Shown here: positions 45,401 through 53,232 of the stretch, piece by piece
Layout: each line of letters starts with the position of its first letter
How positions within the stretch are numbered: position 1 is the first letter of the stretch
Translations under genes and position numbers: made by a program
The notes under the pieces: generated by a model
Told to the model about the DNA's origin: nothing
Databases searched by the model: none
The model's input: the letters and a program-made list of their open reading frames with translations, nothing else
From: Bacteroidota bacterium
GTDB taxonomy: Bacteria > Bacteroidota > Bacteroidia > Bacteroidales > Lentimicrobiaceae
Length of the DNA: 64,000 nt
Direction: 5' to 3'
Assembly: GCA_009773515.1 (NCBI GenBank)
Contig: WSXX01000002.1
Span: forward strand, 186,001-250,000

Positions 45401-45990
45401 ATTTTTCCGGCAGCATCCTGAAGTAAATCAGCATTTTTATTCATTGGAATAAACTGATTGCCTTTGCTATCTGAGCTATATTTTTCAAACTGATTTCGAT
45501 TTGCGTCAAATGATGTCAGGCAGCTTCTAGACTTTTCAAAGTCATATAACAGTTGCCAATGTGTGCCACTGTTGCGGTCTTCGACCCATTTATAATGAGC
45601 TTTATTTTTAAAAATATTTATATCACCGGCATCAATTTTAAGCTTTATGAAAGCATCTTTCATCCTGTCGAAAAAATACAATCCCTCGTTGTCAACAGAA
45701 ACCCACAGTTTTCCATCCTTGTCCTGATGCAACTGCTTTATGCTGCAATATATCAGCGGAACTCCTTTATCGTCGGGTATGGCATATTGTTTCAGTTGAT
45801 AGCCATCGTAACGAACCAGTCCATTTTGCGTGCCGAACCACATGTAGCCCAGTTTATCCTGAATTGAAGCCAGCACATAGCCTTCGGGTAAGCCGTTTTC
45901 AATGGATAAAGTTTTGAAAAACGGTTTTATATACTGTGCTTTAGTACCAGTATAACAGAAGATCAGTGCAATAAAAAGTATTATTCGCAT
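42436..45990 (-). CDS. Periplasmic beta-propeller sensor histidine kinase
   Basis: The ATG giving MRIILFIALIFCYTGTKAQ provides a signal peptide and is preferred over a start 69 bp upstream. About 720 residues of Reg_prop repeats (LWVGTNMGGLNRLD-like units) and a Y_Y_Y domain (YANSDGVWNEKG-type strands, then PPWWKTWW) form the periplasmic sensor. A TM near 850 leads to HisKA with His933 ([12 protein letters not shown]) and HATPase_c with N, G1 (DNGNGIP), F and G2 (GTGLGLS) boxes. Unlike HTCS proteins it lacks a receiver and AraC domain. Between the N box and the G1 box lies an insertion ACTERSRSTVAGK encoded by a repeat arm. 1184 residues. Confidence 0.93.
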   Translation of the reverse strand: MRIILFIALIFCYTGTKAQYIKPFFKTLSIENGLPEGYVLASIQDKLGYMWFGTQNGLVRYDGYQLKQYAIPDDKGVPLIYCSIKQLHQDKDGKLWVSVDNEGLYFFDRMKDAFIKLKIDAGDINIFKNKAHYKWVEDRNSGTHWQLLYDFEKSRSCLTSFDANRNQFEKYSSDSKGNQFIPMNKNADLLQDAAGKIWLATDSLLSLFDPSSRSFKSWFVIPDSTKKIKFANLVADPLDQDIIWANTFISGIDENKNPYKRKVLKINTRTKAYKIFIQNDKDPASIAGNCMGILTDSLNRIWYLTDKGISIFNPQNETFTNYAIKFPASSTGNKTSVYALTSDKEGNLWLGGYKELYYLNLKTAVATYYAHSNEPGSLPDFGSGIDKLFYDRSGTLWISMPWSGIACLDERRSIFNPLLIAPLSGEPAAGHQPDFQIVGRASDSIFYVKNTSGLFAWNYKLNNYKRIELNNSNVYRQINAVIASKDGLVWIGSGGSGLFCYNPVNKSVKNYRNDPKDSTSLSSDYISILKEDQKGNLWIGTDDQGLGSLNKTRGTFTRYPFIQNNGTMVAKNTLDDSRVHTLFFDKEGILWVGTNMGGLNRLDTRTGEFTSFLDLKAGFNCIINIYEDKHGRFWAGTYLSGLFLFDKKTGKKRRFSEKDGLLFNSVFGIKEDVTGNIWIATARGLSRLDPKSNRVVNYAIPIGNVESNDILYTGESGRFNIATAGGLISFNPERMNTSAVPPELVIETVGYADANNKDTLLQAYGRKQIELNYNENRISFQFVAFHYADPGSNHYAYMLEGYDKDWIQAGIQRSATYTNLSPGSYNFRVKAANSDGVWNEKGASIAVTVLPPWWKTWWAYIIYGILAVAVVFLIDRFQRRRLLMREHTAAKEKELEHAREIEKAYHTLKTTQTQLIQSEKMASLGELTAGIAHEIQNPLNFVNNFSEVNTELIDELKAELAVGTEVSLQSAIEIADDIKENEQKINHHGKRADAIVKGMLQHSRKSNGTKEPTDINALADEYLRLAYHGLRAKDKSFNATMITDFDASIGKINVIPQDLGRVILNLITNAFYACTERSRSTVAGKNKQAVEAYEPTVKISTRLIISTSGGPGVVELSVKDNGNGIPANVLDKIFQPFFTTKPTGEGTGLGLSMSYEIVTKGHGGELKVETLEGEGTEFIIVLPV
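42752..42767. repeat. Palindromic-repeat arm inside a kinase coding sequence
   Basis: CTTCGACTTCGTTCAG matches CTTCGACTCCGCTCAG from the rnr-flanking element at 14 of 16 positions. In frame it encodes part of ACTERSRS, absent from the three sister kinases in this window. Confidence 0.75.
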
Positions 45991-46003
45991 AACCGCTTGA
46001 TTT

Positions 46004-47974
46004 TCAAATGGGAATTTGCATTTTAAATGTGGTTCCTTCACCTTCGGTCGAGTCAACACTCAATTCTCCGCCATGTCCTTTGGTAACAATATCATAACTG
46101 AGACTTAACCCCAGACCCGTTCCCTGCCCTGTGGGTTTGGTTGTAAAAAAGGGCTGGAAAATCTTGTCGAGATTTTTTTGCGGAATTCCATTGCCATTAT
46201 CCCTGACGGTAATTTCAACACCCTCGTCTGATCTTTTTGAACTTACTGAAACAACAGGTTCATATACCACATTGTTCGATTTCTGTTTTTCCTGCACAGC
46301 ATAAAAAGCATTGGTAATCAGGTTGAGAATCACCCGGCCAATATCTTGCGGAATGATATCAATTTTGCCAATGGTTTCATCAAAATCCGTTTTCAGAGTG
46401 GCATTGAAATCTTTGTCCTTTGCTCGCAAACCATGATAGGCAAGTCGCAGATATTCATCGGCCAAAGCATTGATATCGGTTGGCTCTTTTACACCGCTGC
46501 TGTTCCGGCTGTGTTGCAGCATGCCTTTCACAATGGCATCGGCGCGCTTGCCATGGTGATTTATCTTTTCGAGGTTTTTTTTGATGTCCCCGGCAATATC
46601 GTTTGCCAACTGAACCGAGACTTCGGTACCCTTTGCCAACTCTTCCCTCATTTCATCAATCAATTCATTACTTACCTCAGAAAAATTATTCACAAAATTG
46701 AGCGGGTTCTGTATTTCGTGGGCGATGCCTGCAGTGAGTTCGCCGAGGGAAGCCATTTTCTCTGATTGAATGAGTTGGGATTGGGTTGATTTTAATTTAG
46801 ATAAAGCATCCTCCGCTTTTTCCTTTTGCTCCTGCAAGAGGGTGTTTGCCTTATTCTTTTGCTTGTTGTTTCTGTATAGAAACAAGGCTATGATGATGAG
46901 AAGTCCAACACCGGCAAGATATCCATATTGTTTCAATCTGTTTTGGTAGGCAAGTTTACTGGCTTCGATTTCATCGTTGCGTTTTTGCTCCTGGTAAACC
47001 ATTGCCTGAATAGCTTCAATGTTGCCGGCACCATATAGTTTTTCTTTGGTATCAACCATTAGTTCCTGGTATTCAAGTGCTTTTCGGAAATCATCTTTAG
47101 ATTTGTATGCCTCCGCCAATAGTTTGCTCGATTCCAGAATCATGACCCGGAATGGTCCTTTTATCCCATACTTTAAGGCCTTTTCGGCGTAATAAATGCA
47201 AGAGTCTGCTTGCCTGTCTGTAAGAAACAACACAGCAATCTTATTATTAGTGGCCGCCAGATTCCTGTAATCTTCCTGGCCGCAGGCCTCAATACTCTTT
47301 AAATAATAGTTAAGTGCCTGTTTTTGATTCCCAAGCTTAACCTGCAGTTTTCCGAGATTTCTGTACATAAATATGCCTGAAATTCCGGATCCCGATCGAT
47401 TGAAAAGGAGAAAAGCCTTATTCAAATAATAGGAGGCTGAATCCAACTGGTTACTATCAGTATATACATTTCCAATATTCATAAGCAAACCCATTTCATC
47501 AAACTCTGTTTTAGTGATATCAGGAACTTGTCTGCTAAGCTGAAAAAAACTGATTGATTTTTGGTAATCCATCAGGTCGAGGTAAATATTGCCCAGGCCA
47601 TTGTAGCTCCTGCGGATTTCTCTGTTATTATTATATTTCTGGCCAATGCGCAATGAATGCAGGGTAAGTTCAATAGCCAAAGGTAAATTTCCGATTTCCC
47701 GATTGATTGAACCTTGCAACCTTAGTGCAGTAGGTTTCCATTTATCAGCTTTTTTATCCTGGATCAGATTAATTGCTTTTTCAACATATAAAAGCGCAGA
47801 GTCAGGCTTTGCATAAGTATACTGAGCAGCCAGTGAGAGCATAATTGAAATTCTGGAAGTATCCGATTTTGCAATAGCCAACTGATTGGTTATGCTATCT
47901 ATTGTTTTCTGTCTTTGGGCGAACCCTATCAGGCTGGTTAAAAGGAAAATAATAATTAGTGATCTGCTTATCAT
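46004..47974 (-). CDS. TPR sensor histidine kinase (1)
   Basis: A signal peptide ([20 protein letters not shown]) is followed by about 300 residues of tetratricopeptide repeats in the periplasm and a TM at about 350-367 ([16 protein letters not shown]). A short coiled coil leads to HisKA with His419 and a complete HATPase_c ([35 protein letters not shown]). 656 residues. Its start overlaps the upstream kinase stop by 4 bp, and the propeller kinase begins 13 bp after its stop, so all are in one operon. The ligand is unknown; TPRs suggest a protein or peptide partner. Confidence 0.93.
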   Translation of the reverse strand: MISRSLIIIFLLTSLIGFAQRQKTIDSITNQLAIAKSDTSRISIMLSLAAQYTYAKPDSALLYVEKAINLIQDKKADKWKPTALRLQGSINREIGNLPLAIELTLHSLRIGQKYNNNREIRRSYNGLGNIYLDLMDYQKSISFFQLSRQVPDITKTEFDEMGLLMNIGNVYTDSNQLDSASYYLNKAFLLFNRSGSGISGIFMYRNLGKLQVKLGNQKQALNYYLKSIEACGQEDYRNLAATNNKIAVLFLTDRQADSCIYYAEKALKYGIKGPFRVMILESSKLLAEAYKSKDDFRKALEYQELMVDTKEKLYGAGNIEAIQAMVYQEQKRNDEIEASKLAYQNRLKQYGYLAGVGLLIIIALFLYRNNKQKNKANTLLQEQKEKAEDALSKLKSTQSQLIQSEKMASLGELTAGIAHEIQNPLNFVNNFSEVSNELIDEMREELAKGTEVSVQLANDIAGDIKKNLEKINHHGKRADAIVKGMLQHSRNSSGVKEPTDINALADEYLRLAYHGLRAKDKDFNATLKTDFDETIGKIDIIPQDIGRVILNLITNAFYAVQEKQKSNNVVYEPVVSVSSKRSDEGVEITVRDNGNGIPQKNLDKIFQPFFTTKPTGQGTGLGLSLSYDIVTKGHGGELSVDSTEGEGTTFKMQIPI

Positions 47975-50370
47975 TTTGTATTTTGTTGAATGGGTAAATG
48001 AAACATAAAAACTGAGCCAAGATCTACTTTCGTTTCCACCTTCAACTCCCCTCCATGCGCTTTTATAATATCATACGCCAGGCTCAAACCTAAACCAGTT
48101 CCCTGCCCGGTAGGCTTAGTGGTAAAGAAAGGCTGGAAGATTTTATCAAGTACTTTTTGAGGGATGCCGGGCCCGTTGTCTTTGACTGAGATTTGGACCC
48201 CCCGCGTTCCTCCGCCAGTGGGCGGAGGGAGGACGGCTTTCGAAGAAACTGTAACAGTTGGTTCGTATCCCTCAGGTTGTTGTTTTTTTCTTTCATCAAC
48301 CACATAAAACGCATTGGTAATCAGGTTTAAAATCACCCGGCCGATATCCTGGGGAATGATATCAATTTTTCCTATCGTTTCATCAAAATCGGTTTTAATA
48401 GTTGCATTGAACGATTTGTCCTTTGCCCTCAATCCATGATAAGCAAGGCGCAGATATTCGTCAGCCAATGCATTGATATCGGTAGGTTCTTTAACTCCAC
48501 TGCTGGTGCGGCTATGTTGCAACATGCCTTTTACGATGGCATCGGCGCGTTTGCCGTGATGGTTTATCTTTTCGAGGTTCTGTTCAATATCAATGGAAAT
48601 CTCTTTTGCCAACTGCCAATTGCCAACTGCCAATTCATCCTTCATTTCACCAATTAACTCCTTATTCACTTCACTAAAGTTGTTTACAAAATTCAGCGGA
48701 TTCTGAATTTCGTGGGCAATGCCTGCTGTGAGTTCTCCCAGACTGGCCATTTTTTCGGATTGGATAAGCTGGGCCTGGGTGGATTTGAGATCGGATAGCG
48801 TATCATTAAGCCGGGAGTTTGGTTTTTTCTTTTCTATGAACCGGACAAAAGCAATAACTGCCAGAATTACTGCCACAAACATTCCAAACAGGCTGAAATT
48901 CCGGGTTATTTTCCCGCGCTTTATCTCAGCCTGATTAATGGCCAGATTCTTTTTATAGTTTTCGCTTTCAAGGGCCTGCCTGTTTTCGAATTCCAGGCGA
49001 TTTGAAAGGGTCGTAATCTTTTCGAGGTTTTCAGAAACAATTATTGAATCTTTTACCCCATCATATTTCTTCAGGTTGATGTAGGCGTTTTTATAATCGC
49101 CCAGCTTAAAGTAAGTCTCCGCAATACTTTGATAGGTATCTCCCAGAAATACGATGGCCGATTCAGGGGCTGCTTTTTCTGCTTTCCGCAACCAGGTTAG
49201 CGCCCTGAGAGGTTCACCCTGGGCCAGCCAGACTTTGGCAATATAGAGATAGGCCTGGGCTTCGGAGGTTCTGTCTTTTATTTTGAGGCTTAACTCCAGA
49301 ACCGAACTAAAGGCATTCAAAGCTTTTTGATAATCAGATGACTTCATGTAAACAATGCCCAGGTTGAGCTGGGCATCAATACCGCTTACTAAATATTTGG
49401 AGAATTTTATATAACGCAAACCAGCCTCGTAGTTTGCGATGGCCTCGGGAAGCCTGTTCAACTTTTCATAAATGTTCCCAATGTATAAATATGATGCGAA
49501 GGTGTAATAATGCTCAGGCGATTTTAACCTTATTGACAATGCTTCCTGATGCTGCTTCAGAGCGACTCCCAGGTTGCCTGCTCTCATGTTTGTAACACCC
49601 ATGTCGTTATAAATTCTGGCAATCCCCAGCGAATCATTCATTTGCTGGTAAATTTTCAGGGCCTGCTGTTGATAATTAAGTGCATCCTTCCATTTTTCCA
49701 CATAACCATAAGTAAACCCTATCGCGAGAAGCGCTTCAATTATGGTGAGACTGTCACTGATTTCTCTGCTGACTTTCAGCGATTCCAGGAAATACTCCAT
49801 GGCATCACCGTAATTCCCCATATTACGGTGATTCAGACCAACAATGGTCAATTGCCAGGCCAATCCTTTCTTATTACCGGTTTCACGCAAAATTGCCAGG
49901 CTTCTGAGATTGTTCACCAACGAGGGCTGGTCCTGAGCCAGCATCGTGTATATTTCCCCGATGCCCGCATAAATTTCAGCTTCCTGATTTTTATTGCCGG
50001 TTTCCTTTACCAGTTTTAAAGCTGATAGCAAAGTGTCTGTTGCTTTGAGTGGATTACTAACTGATACACATTCTGCAACGAAAATCAGTGATTTGATTTT
50101 GTGATATTTACTTTGTTTTAGATAGGCTGGATTATTGATTACCGATTTTGACCTGATCAGGTTTTCAGTAATTGTCAACGCCTGCGAAGCATACTTCAGA
50201 CAACTGTCATATTGGTTTTGTTTCAGGAAATTTCCGGCAAGCGAATTCAGTTTATTGATCCGGGTGGTGTCATCAATGTTGTCCGCAAATCTACTGTTCT
50301 GCGCATACCCTTGCAGGCCGGGGAATCCGGCAGTTAAAATCAGCAACACGATGAATATGCCTGTTCTCAT
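47971..50370 (-). CDS. TPR sensor histidine kinase (2)
   Basis: First gene of the kinase cassette. Signal peptide (MRTGIFIVLLILTAGFPGLQGYAQ), about 440 residues of TPRs (ALKIYQQMNDSLGIARIYNDMGV-type units), a TM near 500, then HisKA with His553 and HATPase_c with all boxes. Two repeat-derived segments are visible: a 14-bp tandem duplication encoding LAVGNWQLA after the phosphoacceptor helix, and a palindrome encoding VLPPPTGGGTRG before the G1 box. 799 residues. Its kinase core is nearly identical to those of the two following kinases and of the one at 60 kb. Confidence 0.93.
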   Translation of the reverse strand: MRTGIFIVLLILTAGFPGLQGYAQNSRFADNIDDTTRINKLNSLAGNFLKQNQYDSCLKYASQALTITENLIRSKSVINNPAYLKQSKYHKIKSLIFVAECVSVSNPLKATDTLLSALKLVKETGNKNQEAEIYAGIGEIYTMLAQDQPSLVNNLRSLAILRETGNKKGLAWQLTIVGLNHRNMGNYGDAMEYFLESLKVSREISDSLTIIEALLAIGFTYGYVEKWKDALNYQQQALKIYQQMNDSLGIARIYNDMGVTNMRAGNLGVALKQHQEALSIRLKSPEHYYTFASYLYIGNIYEKLNRLPEAIANYEAGLRYIKFSKYLVSGIDAQLNLGIVYMKSSDYQKALNAFSSVLELSLKIKDRTSEAQAYLYIAKVWLAQGEPLRALTWLRKAEKAAPESAIVFLGDTYQSIAETYFKLGDYKNAYINLKKYDGVKDSIIVSENLEKITTLSNRLEFENRQALESENYKKNLAINQAEIKRGKITRNFSLFGMFVAVILAVIAFVRFIEKKKPNSRLNDTLSDLKSTQAQLIQSEKMASLGELTAGIAHEIQNPLNFVNNFSEVNKELIGEMKDELAVGNWQLAKEISIDIEQNLEKINHHGKRADAIVKGMLQHSRTSSGVKEPTDINALADEYLRLAYHGLRAKDKSFNATIKTDFDETIGKIDIIPQDIGRVILNLITNAFYVVDERKKQQPEGYEPTVTVSSKAVLPPPTGGGTRGVQISVKDNGPGIPQKVLDKIFQPFFTTKPTGQGTGLGLSLAYDIIKAHGGELKVETKVDLGSVFMFHLPIQQNTK
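48209..48228. repeat. In-frame palindrome CCTCCGCC-AGTG-GGCGGAGG
   Basis: A perfect 8-bp stem with a 4-base loop inside the kinase gene, encoding PPPTGGG in a loop where the sister kinases have shorter or different residues. Confidence 0.8.
48608..48635. repeat. Tandem duplication (GCCAACTGCCAATT)x2 in a kinase gene
   Basis: Two exact 14-bp units in tandem; each unit itself contains two GCCAAYT heptamers. Encodes AVGNWQLA between the DHp helices. Fourteen is not a multiple of three, but the pair (28 bp) plus flank keeps the frame. Confidence 0.85.
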
Positions 50371-50727
50371 AAAACTACACTGGTAAAAACAATAATAATT
50401 GTTGTGCTTTCCCCAGCCATGTCACCTGCCCGGAAGGTATGGTAACAGGGTGAGACTGGAAGGTTTTGCTTTCATAATCAGCGGTTAACCAAATATTTAA
50501 AAACCTACATATTACAAACAACATGAAGGCATTATAGTTTCTAACCTTTAGTTTTGCCTTTCATGCCTGAATAATCCCTTATGCCGGGTACTCTTTTGTT
50601 AGTGCAGGTTTCCACAATATGATTGGTTTTCAATAAGTCAGTTGCCTCCAAAGCCATTCCTCCGGAACAAAGCGACAGTCCCTGAGCCAGGAGGCGCTGA
50701 AAACCGAACATTTTTCAGGTTAATTTC
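50371..50727. other. 357-bp intergenic region upstream of the kinase cassette
   Basis: Must contain the cassette promoter, but no exact -7 box is seen on the minus strand. A plus-strand TAGTTTTG at 50549 has no gene behind it. No coding sequence or strong terminator was recognised. Confidence 0.5.
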
Positions 50728-52161
50728 TTAATAATTAATATAATGAGCCAATACCAGGATGAGTCCGCCAACAACAGATAAGACCAAAAACAGCAGCCAG
50801 ATAAATTTGAACCACTTCTCATACGGAACCCCTGCAATGGCAATGGAAGCCATTAAAACCCCATTCGTAGGTACGATGCTGTTTGAAAATCCATCGCCAA
50901 AAACAAAAGCCAGAACAGCCGTTTGGCGGGATATGCCAAGTATATCAGACAAAGGCACAATCAGCGGCATGGTGACCAACGCCTGGCCAGAAGCCGAGGG
51001 GATAAAAAAATTAAACAGGCTTTGAAATGTGAAAATGCCGGTCACTGCCGTGTATTGGCTCATGTTGCCCAATAATTCTGCTGTATTAAAAAGAATGGTG
51101 TCAATAATCTGACCTTCAACCATGATTACCTGAACACCCCGTGCAAAGCCAACGATAAGGGCAGGGACAATCATACCTTCGAGGCCAGTAATAAATGCTT
51201 TCATTGATTCGTCGCCCGACATCCTGCTGATCAGAATGGTGCACAATCCAACGGTAAAAAAGCCTCCTGACATTTCAATCAAACCCCAGCCCATGGTTTG
51301 TACTGCAAATAAAATGGCAGCAAACAGCACAAATGCAGTAATGGCAATAAAAATGTGTTTTTTGGATAGCGCAGCCCCGTTTAAAGCTATTGAACCATCA
51401 AGAACAAAAGGATCATCGGCCATAATTGACTTAGCGGGATTATTCTTTACTCTTTTTCCGTAGGCCATCAGGAATAAAAAGCCTATGATACTGCAAACAG
51501 CGAAGGAAAGAATTCTCATTCCCATTCCACTGCCGAGCGGCAATTCGGCAATTGATTGAGCTACCTGCACATTAAACGGATTGGTGATGGCTGTTGCCCA
51601 ACCGACAGTACTTCCCACTACCAGAATGCCGACACCAAAGATCCGGTCGTAGCCCAACTGTTTCGAAATAACGAGTAAAACAGGAATAAGCGGGATAAAT
51701 TCCGCTGTCATTCCTAAAAATGTTGCTGCAAACGCAAAAGTAAAGAACAAGATCAGCACCAGCAAAACCGGCGAATGACTGAACCGCTTGAGCAGCATGG
51801 AAATAAACACATCTATCGTCCCGGTGTGTTTGATGATGTTGACTACAGCACCGATAATAAGAACAAAAAATATCAGAGCGGCCGCCTGGTTCATGCCCTT
51901 TGGGATTGCTGTAAATAAGCCCAGCACACTGGTTGGGGACGCAAACGCCTCAACATTCTTTCCTAAAAGGGTTCCCTGTATTGAAAAATGTTTTGGAATT
52001 TCTTTGTAAGTGCCCGGAACAACAAATGTTTGCTCGGTATTACCTGTTTTTTTAACAACACGATCAAACATTCCGGAGGGCACAACATAGGTGAGCGCCC
52101 CTACAAAAAGAATGATGCCCGACAGAAAAATAAAGACATGGGGGATTTTGAAGTTTTTCAT
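50728..52161 (-). CDS. YfcC-family (DcuC/ion transporter superfamily) permease
   Basis: A polytopic inner-membrane transporter with 11-12 hydrophobic spans. It begins FKIPHVFIFLSGIILFVGALTYVVPSG, has the family GMTAEFIPLIPVL region and a NPFNVQVAQSIAELPLGSG loop, and ends in the symmetric FFIPSASGQALVTMPL...PTNGVLMA half. Members are predicted C4-dicarboxylate, basic amino acid or related antiporters; the substrate is not evident. 477 residues. Last gene of the putative HTCS target region on the minus strand, 72 bp after the small protein gene. Confidence 0.85.
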   Translation of the reverse strand: MKNFKIPHVFIFLSGIILFVGALTYVVPSGMFDRVVKKTGNTEQTFVVPGTYKEIPKHFSIQGTLLGKNVEAFASPTSVLGLFTAIPKGMNQAAALIFFVLIIGAVVNIIKHTGTIDVFISMLLKRFSHSPVLLVLILFFTFAFAATFLGMTAEFIPLIPVLLVISKQLGYDRIFGVGILVVGSTVGWATAITNPFNVQVAQSIAELPLGSGMGMRILSFAVCSIIGFLFLMAYGKRVKNNPAKSIMADDPFVLDGSIALNGAALSKKHIFIAITAFVLFAAILFAVQTMGWGLIEMSGGFFTVGLCTILISRMSGDESMKAFITGLEGMIVPALIVGFARGVQVIMVEGQIIDTILFNTAELLGNMSQYTAVTGIFTFQSLFNFFIPSASGQALVTMPLIVPLSDILGISRQTAVLAFVFGDGFSNSIVPTNGVLMASIAIAGVPYEKWFKFIWLLFLVLSVVGGLILVLAHYINY

Positions 52162-52233
52162 TTTTAGGCCCGGTTATATTTCATTCAGAATTATTTAATT
52201 GTTAAGGTGGATTATTTGTCTTTAAGCTGACCA

Positions 52234-52671
52234 CTATCCATTTAACCACTTTTCAAAGCTTTTGTTGGGCTCTCCGTCAGGGTAAGTCCAGTCGGGTTTT
52301 AACCTTAAGCCATCTTCCTTTCTCCAGATAAAATCCATGGCCTCAGCAACATCACTGATCTGGTGAATTTTGATGAGCAGAAGGACATTATCCTCTAATT
52401 CAACTCTCCCGATAGCAGATGTGATATTTTGCGCAAGCAATGCATTGGATATAACCTCAGCCTGTCGCATATTGTAGGTGGCCCAGACTATTCCGTGGTT
52501 ACCGGAAAGAAGGACTTTTTCATTCAGTGATACTTCTATATCAAGGGGAGTTCCAGGAGGAAGTTCCGGTATGTTTCTACTGCTTATTGACTTCCAGGAA
52601 ACAGAGACACCCGGATGGAGAATGATTTCTCCATCCGGATTGAATATCCCTGTTTTCTTTATCAGTTTCAA
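52234..52671 (-). CDS. Small conserved-looking protein of unknown function
   Basis: 145 residues without signal peptide or TM. The second half (VWATYNMRQAEVISNALLAQ, then VELEDNVLLLIKI) faintly resembles the DUF2007 signal-transducing fold, in which a beta strand is followed by a helix with AExIxxxLL; this is a weak call. Its start overlaps the preceding lipoprotein gene's stop by 4 bp, so the two are translationally coupled. Otherwise unrecognised. Confidence 0.65.
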   Translation of the reverse strand: MKLIKKTGIFNPDGEIILHPGVSVSWKSISSRNIPELPPGTPLDIEVSLNEKVLLSGNHGIVWATYNMRQAEVISNALLAQNITSAIGRVELEDNVLLLIKIHQISDVAEAMDFIWRKEDGLRLKPDWTYPDGEPNKSFEKWLNG

Positions 52672-53174
52672 GGTTCTTGAGATTGGATTTCCAGTTTGTA
52701 CAAAGCCAACTCAATATCGGAGTTGTTCCAATAACCATGCTCGCGCACCACTTTCTGATTTTCAAATCTCAGAGTGATATGAACAGGTAATTCATACTTT
52801 TCTCCTGTTGAACGCAATGTTCCAACCCAAAGTCCCCAGTAATTGACCCAGGTTTCGCCTTCATCAGTTAAAACCATCTCAAAAAAATCTTCCTCAGCAA
52901 CATAGCCAATAGCACTGAAAAGATCATGCTCCATAATGTAATCTGCAATTGCAGCATCTATCACAACCCCATTTTTGTCAGTCACATTGTTGCAGATTTT
53001 AGCTGTGTCGGCATAGTGAGACTTCATGGCATCCCACTTTGCATCAGTATAAGCCTTAAGGATTGATTTTGTGATTTCTATTTCAGGCGAAGCCGAAAAA
53101 TAGCGCACGGGTTCTTTTGTGTTGCAGGCTGTAAAAAGCACAACTGCAAAAAGGGAATAGAATATTTTTTTCAT
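52668..53174 (-). CDS. NTF2/SnoaL-like lipoprotein
   Basis: A lipoprotein signal ends in LFTAC (Cys17). The mature domain has the NTF2-like pattern: a first helix (ITKSILKAYTDAKWDAMKSHYAD), a curved sheet with WVNYWGLWVGTLRSTGEKYELPVHI, and a final strand ENQKVVREHGYW. NTF2-like folds bind small hydrophobic ligands or act as enzymes; no catalytic residue can be assigned. Coupled to the following small gene by a 4-bp overlap. Confidence 0.75.
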   Translation of the reverse strand: MKKIFYSLFAVVLFTACNTKEPVRYFSASPEIEITKSILKAYTDAKWDAMKSHYADTAKICNNVTDKNGVVIDAAIADYIMEHDLFSAIGYVAEEDFFEMVLTDEGETWVNYWGLWVGTLRSTGEKYELPVHITLRFENQKVVREHGYWNNSDIELALYKLEIQSQEP

Positions 53175-53193
53175 GATAATTTTAAGTTATTTG

Positions 53194-53231
53194 TTTGGTG
53201 ATGAATTTATTGTGAACTATTTCTCCGGTGG
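53194..53231. repeat. 3'-flank direct repeat, copy A
   Basis: A 38-bp segment with 33 identities to copy B. It lies just after the esterase stop, as copy B lies across the stop of the next upstream gene. Confidence 0.75.
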
Positions 53232-53232
53232 C

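Noticed and set aside
45991-46059. Longer start for the propeller kinase
   Set aside because: It would bury the signal peptide and overlap the upstream kinase gene's end; the internal ATG gives a normal signal sequence.
50549-50556. Plus-strand TAGTTTTG -7 box
   Set aside because: Matches TAnnTTTG, but both flanking genes are on the minus strand and no plus-strand transcript feature was found; likely chance.
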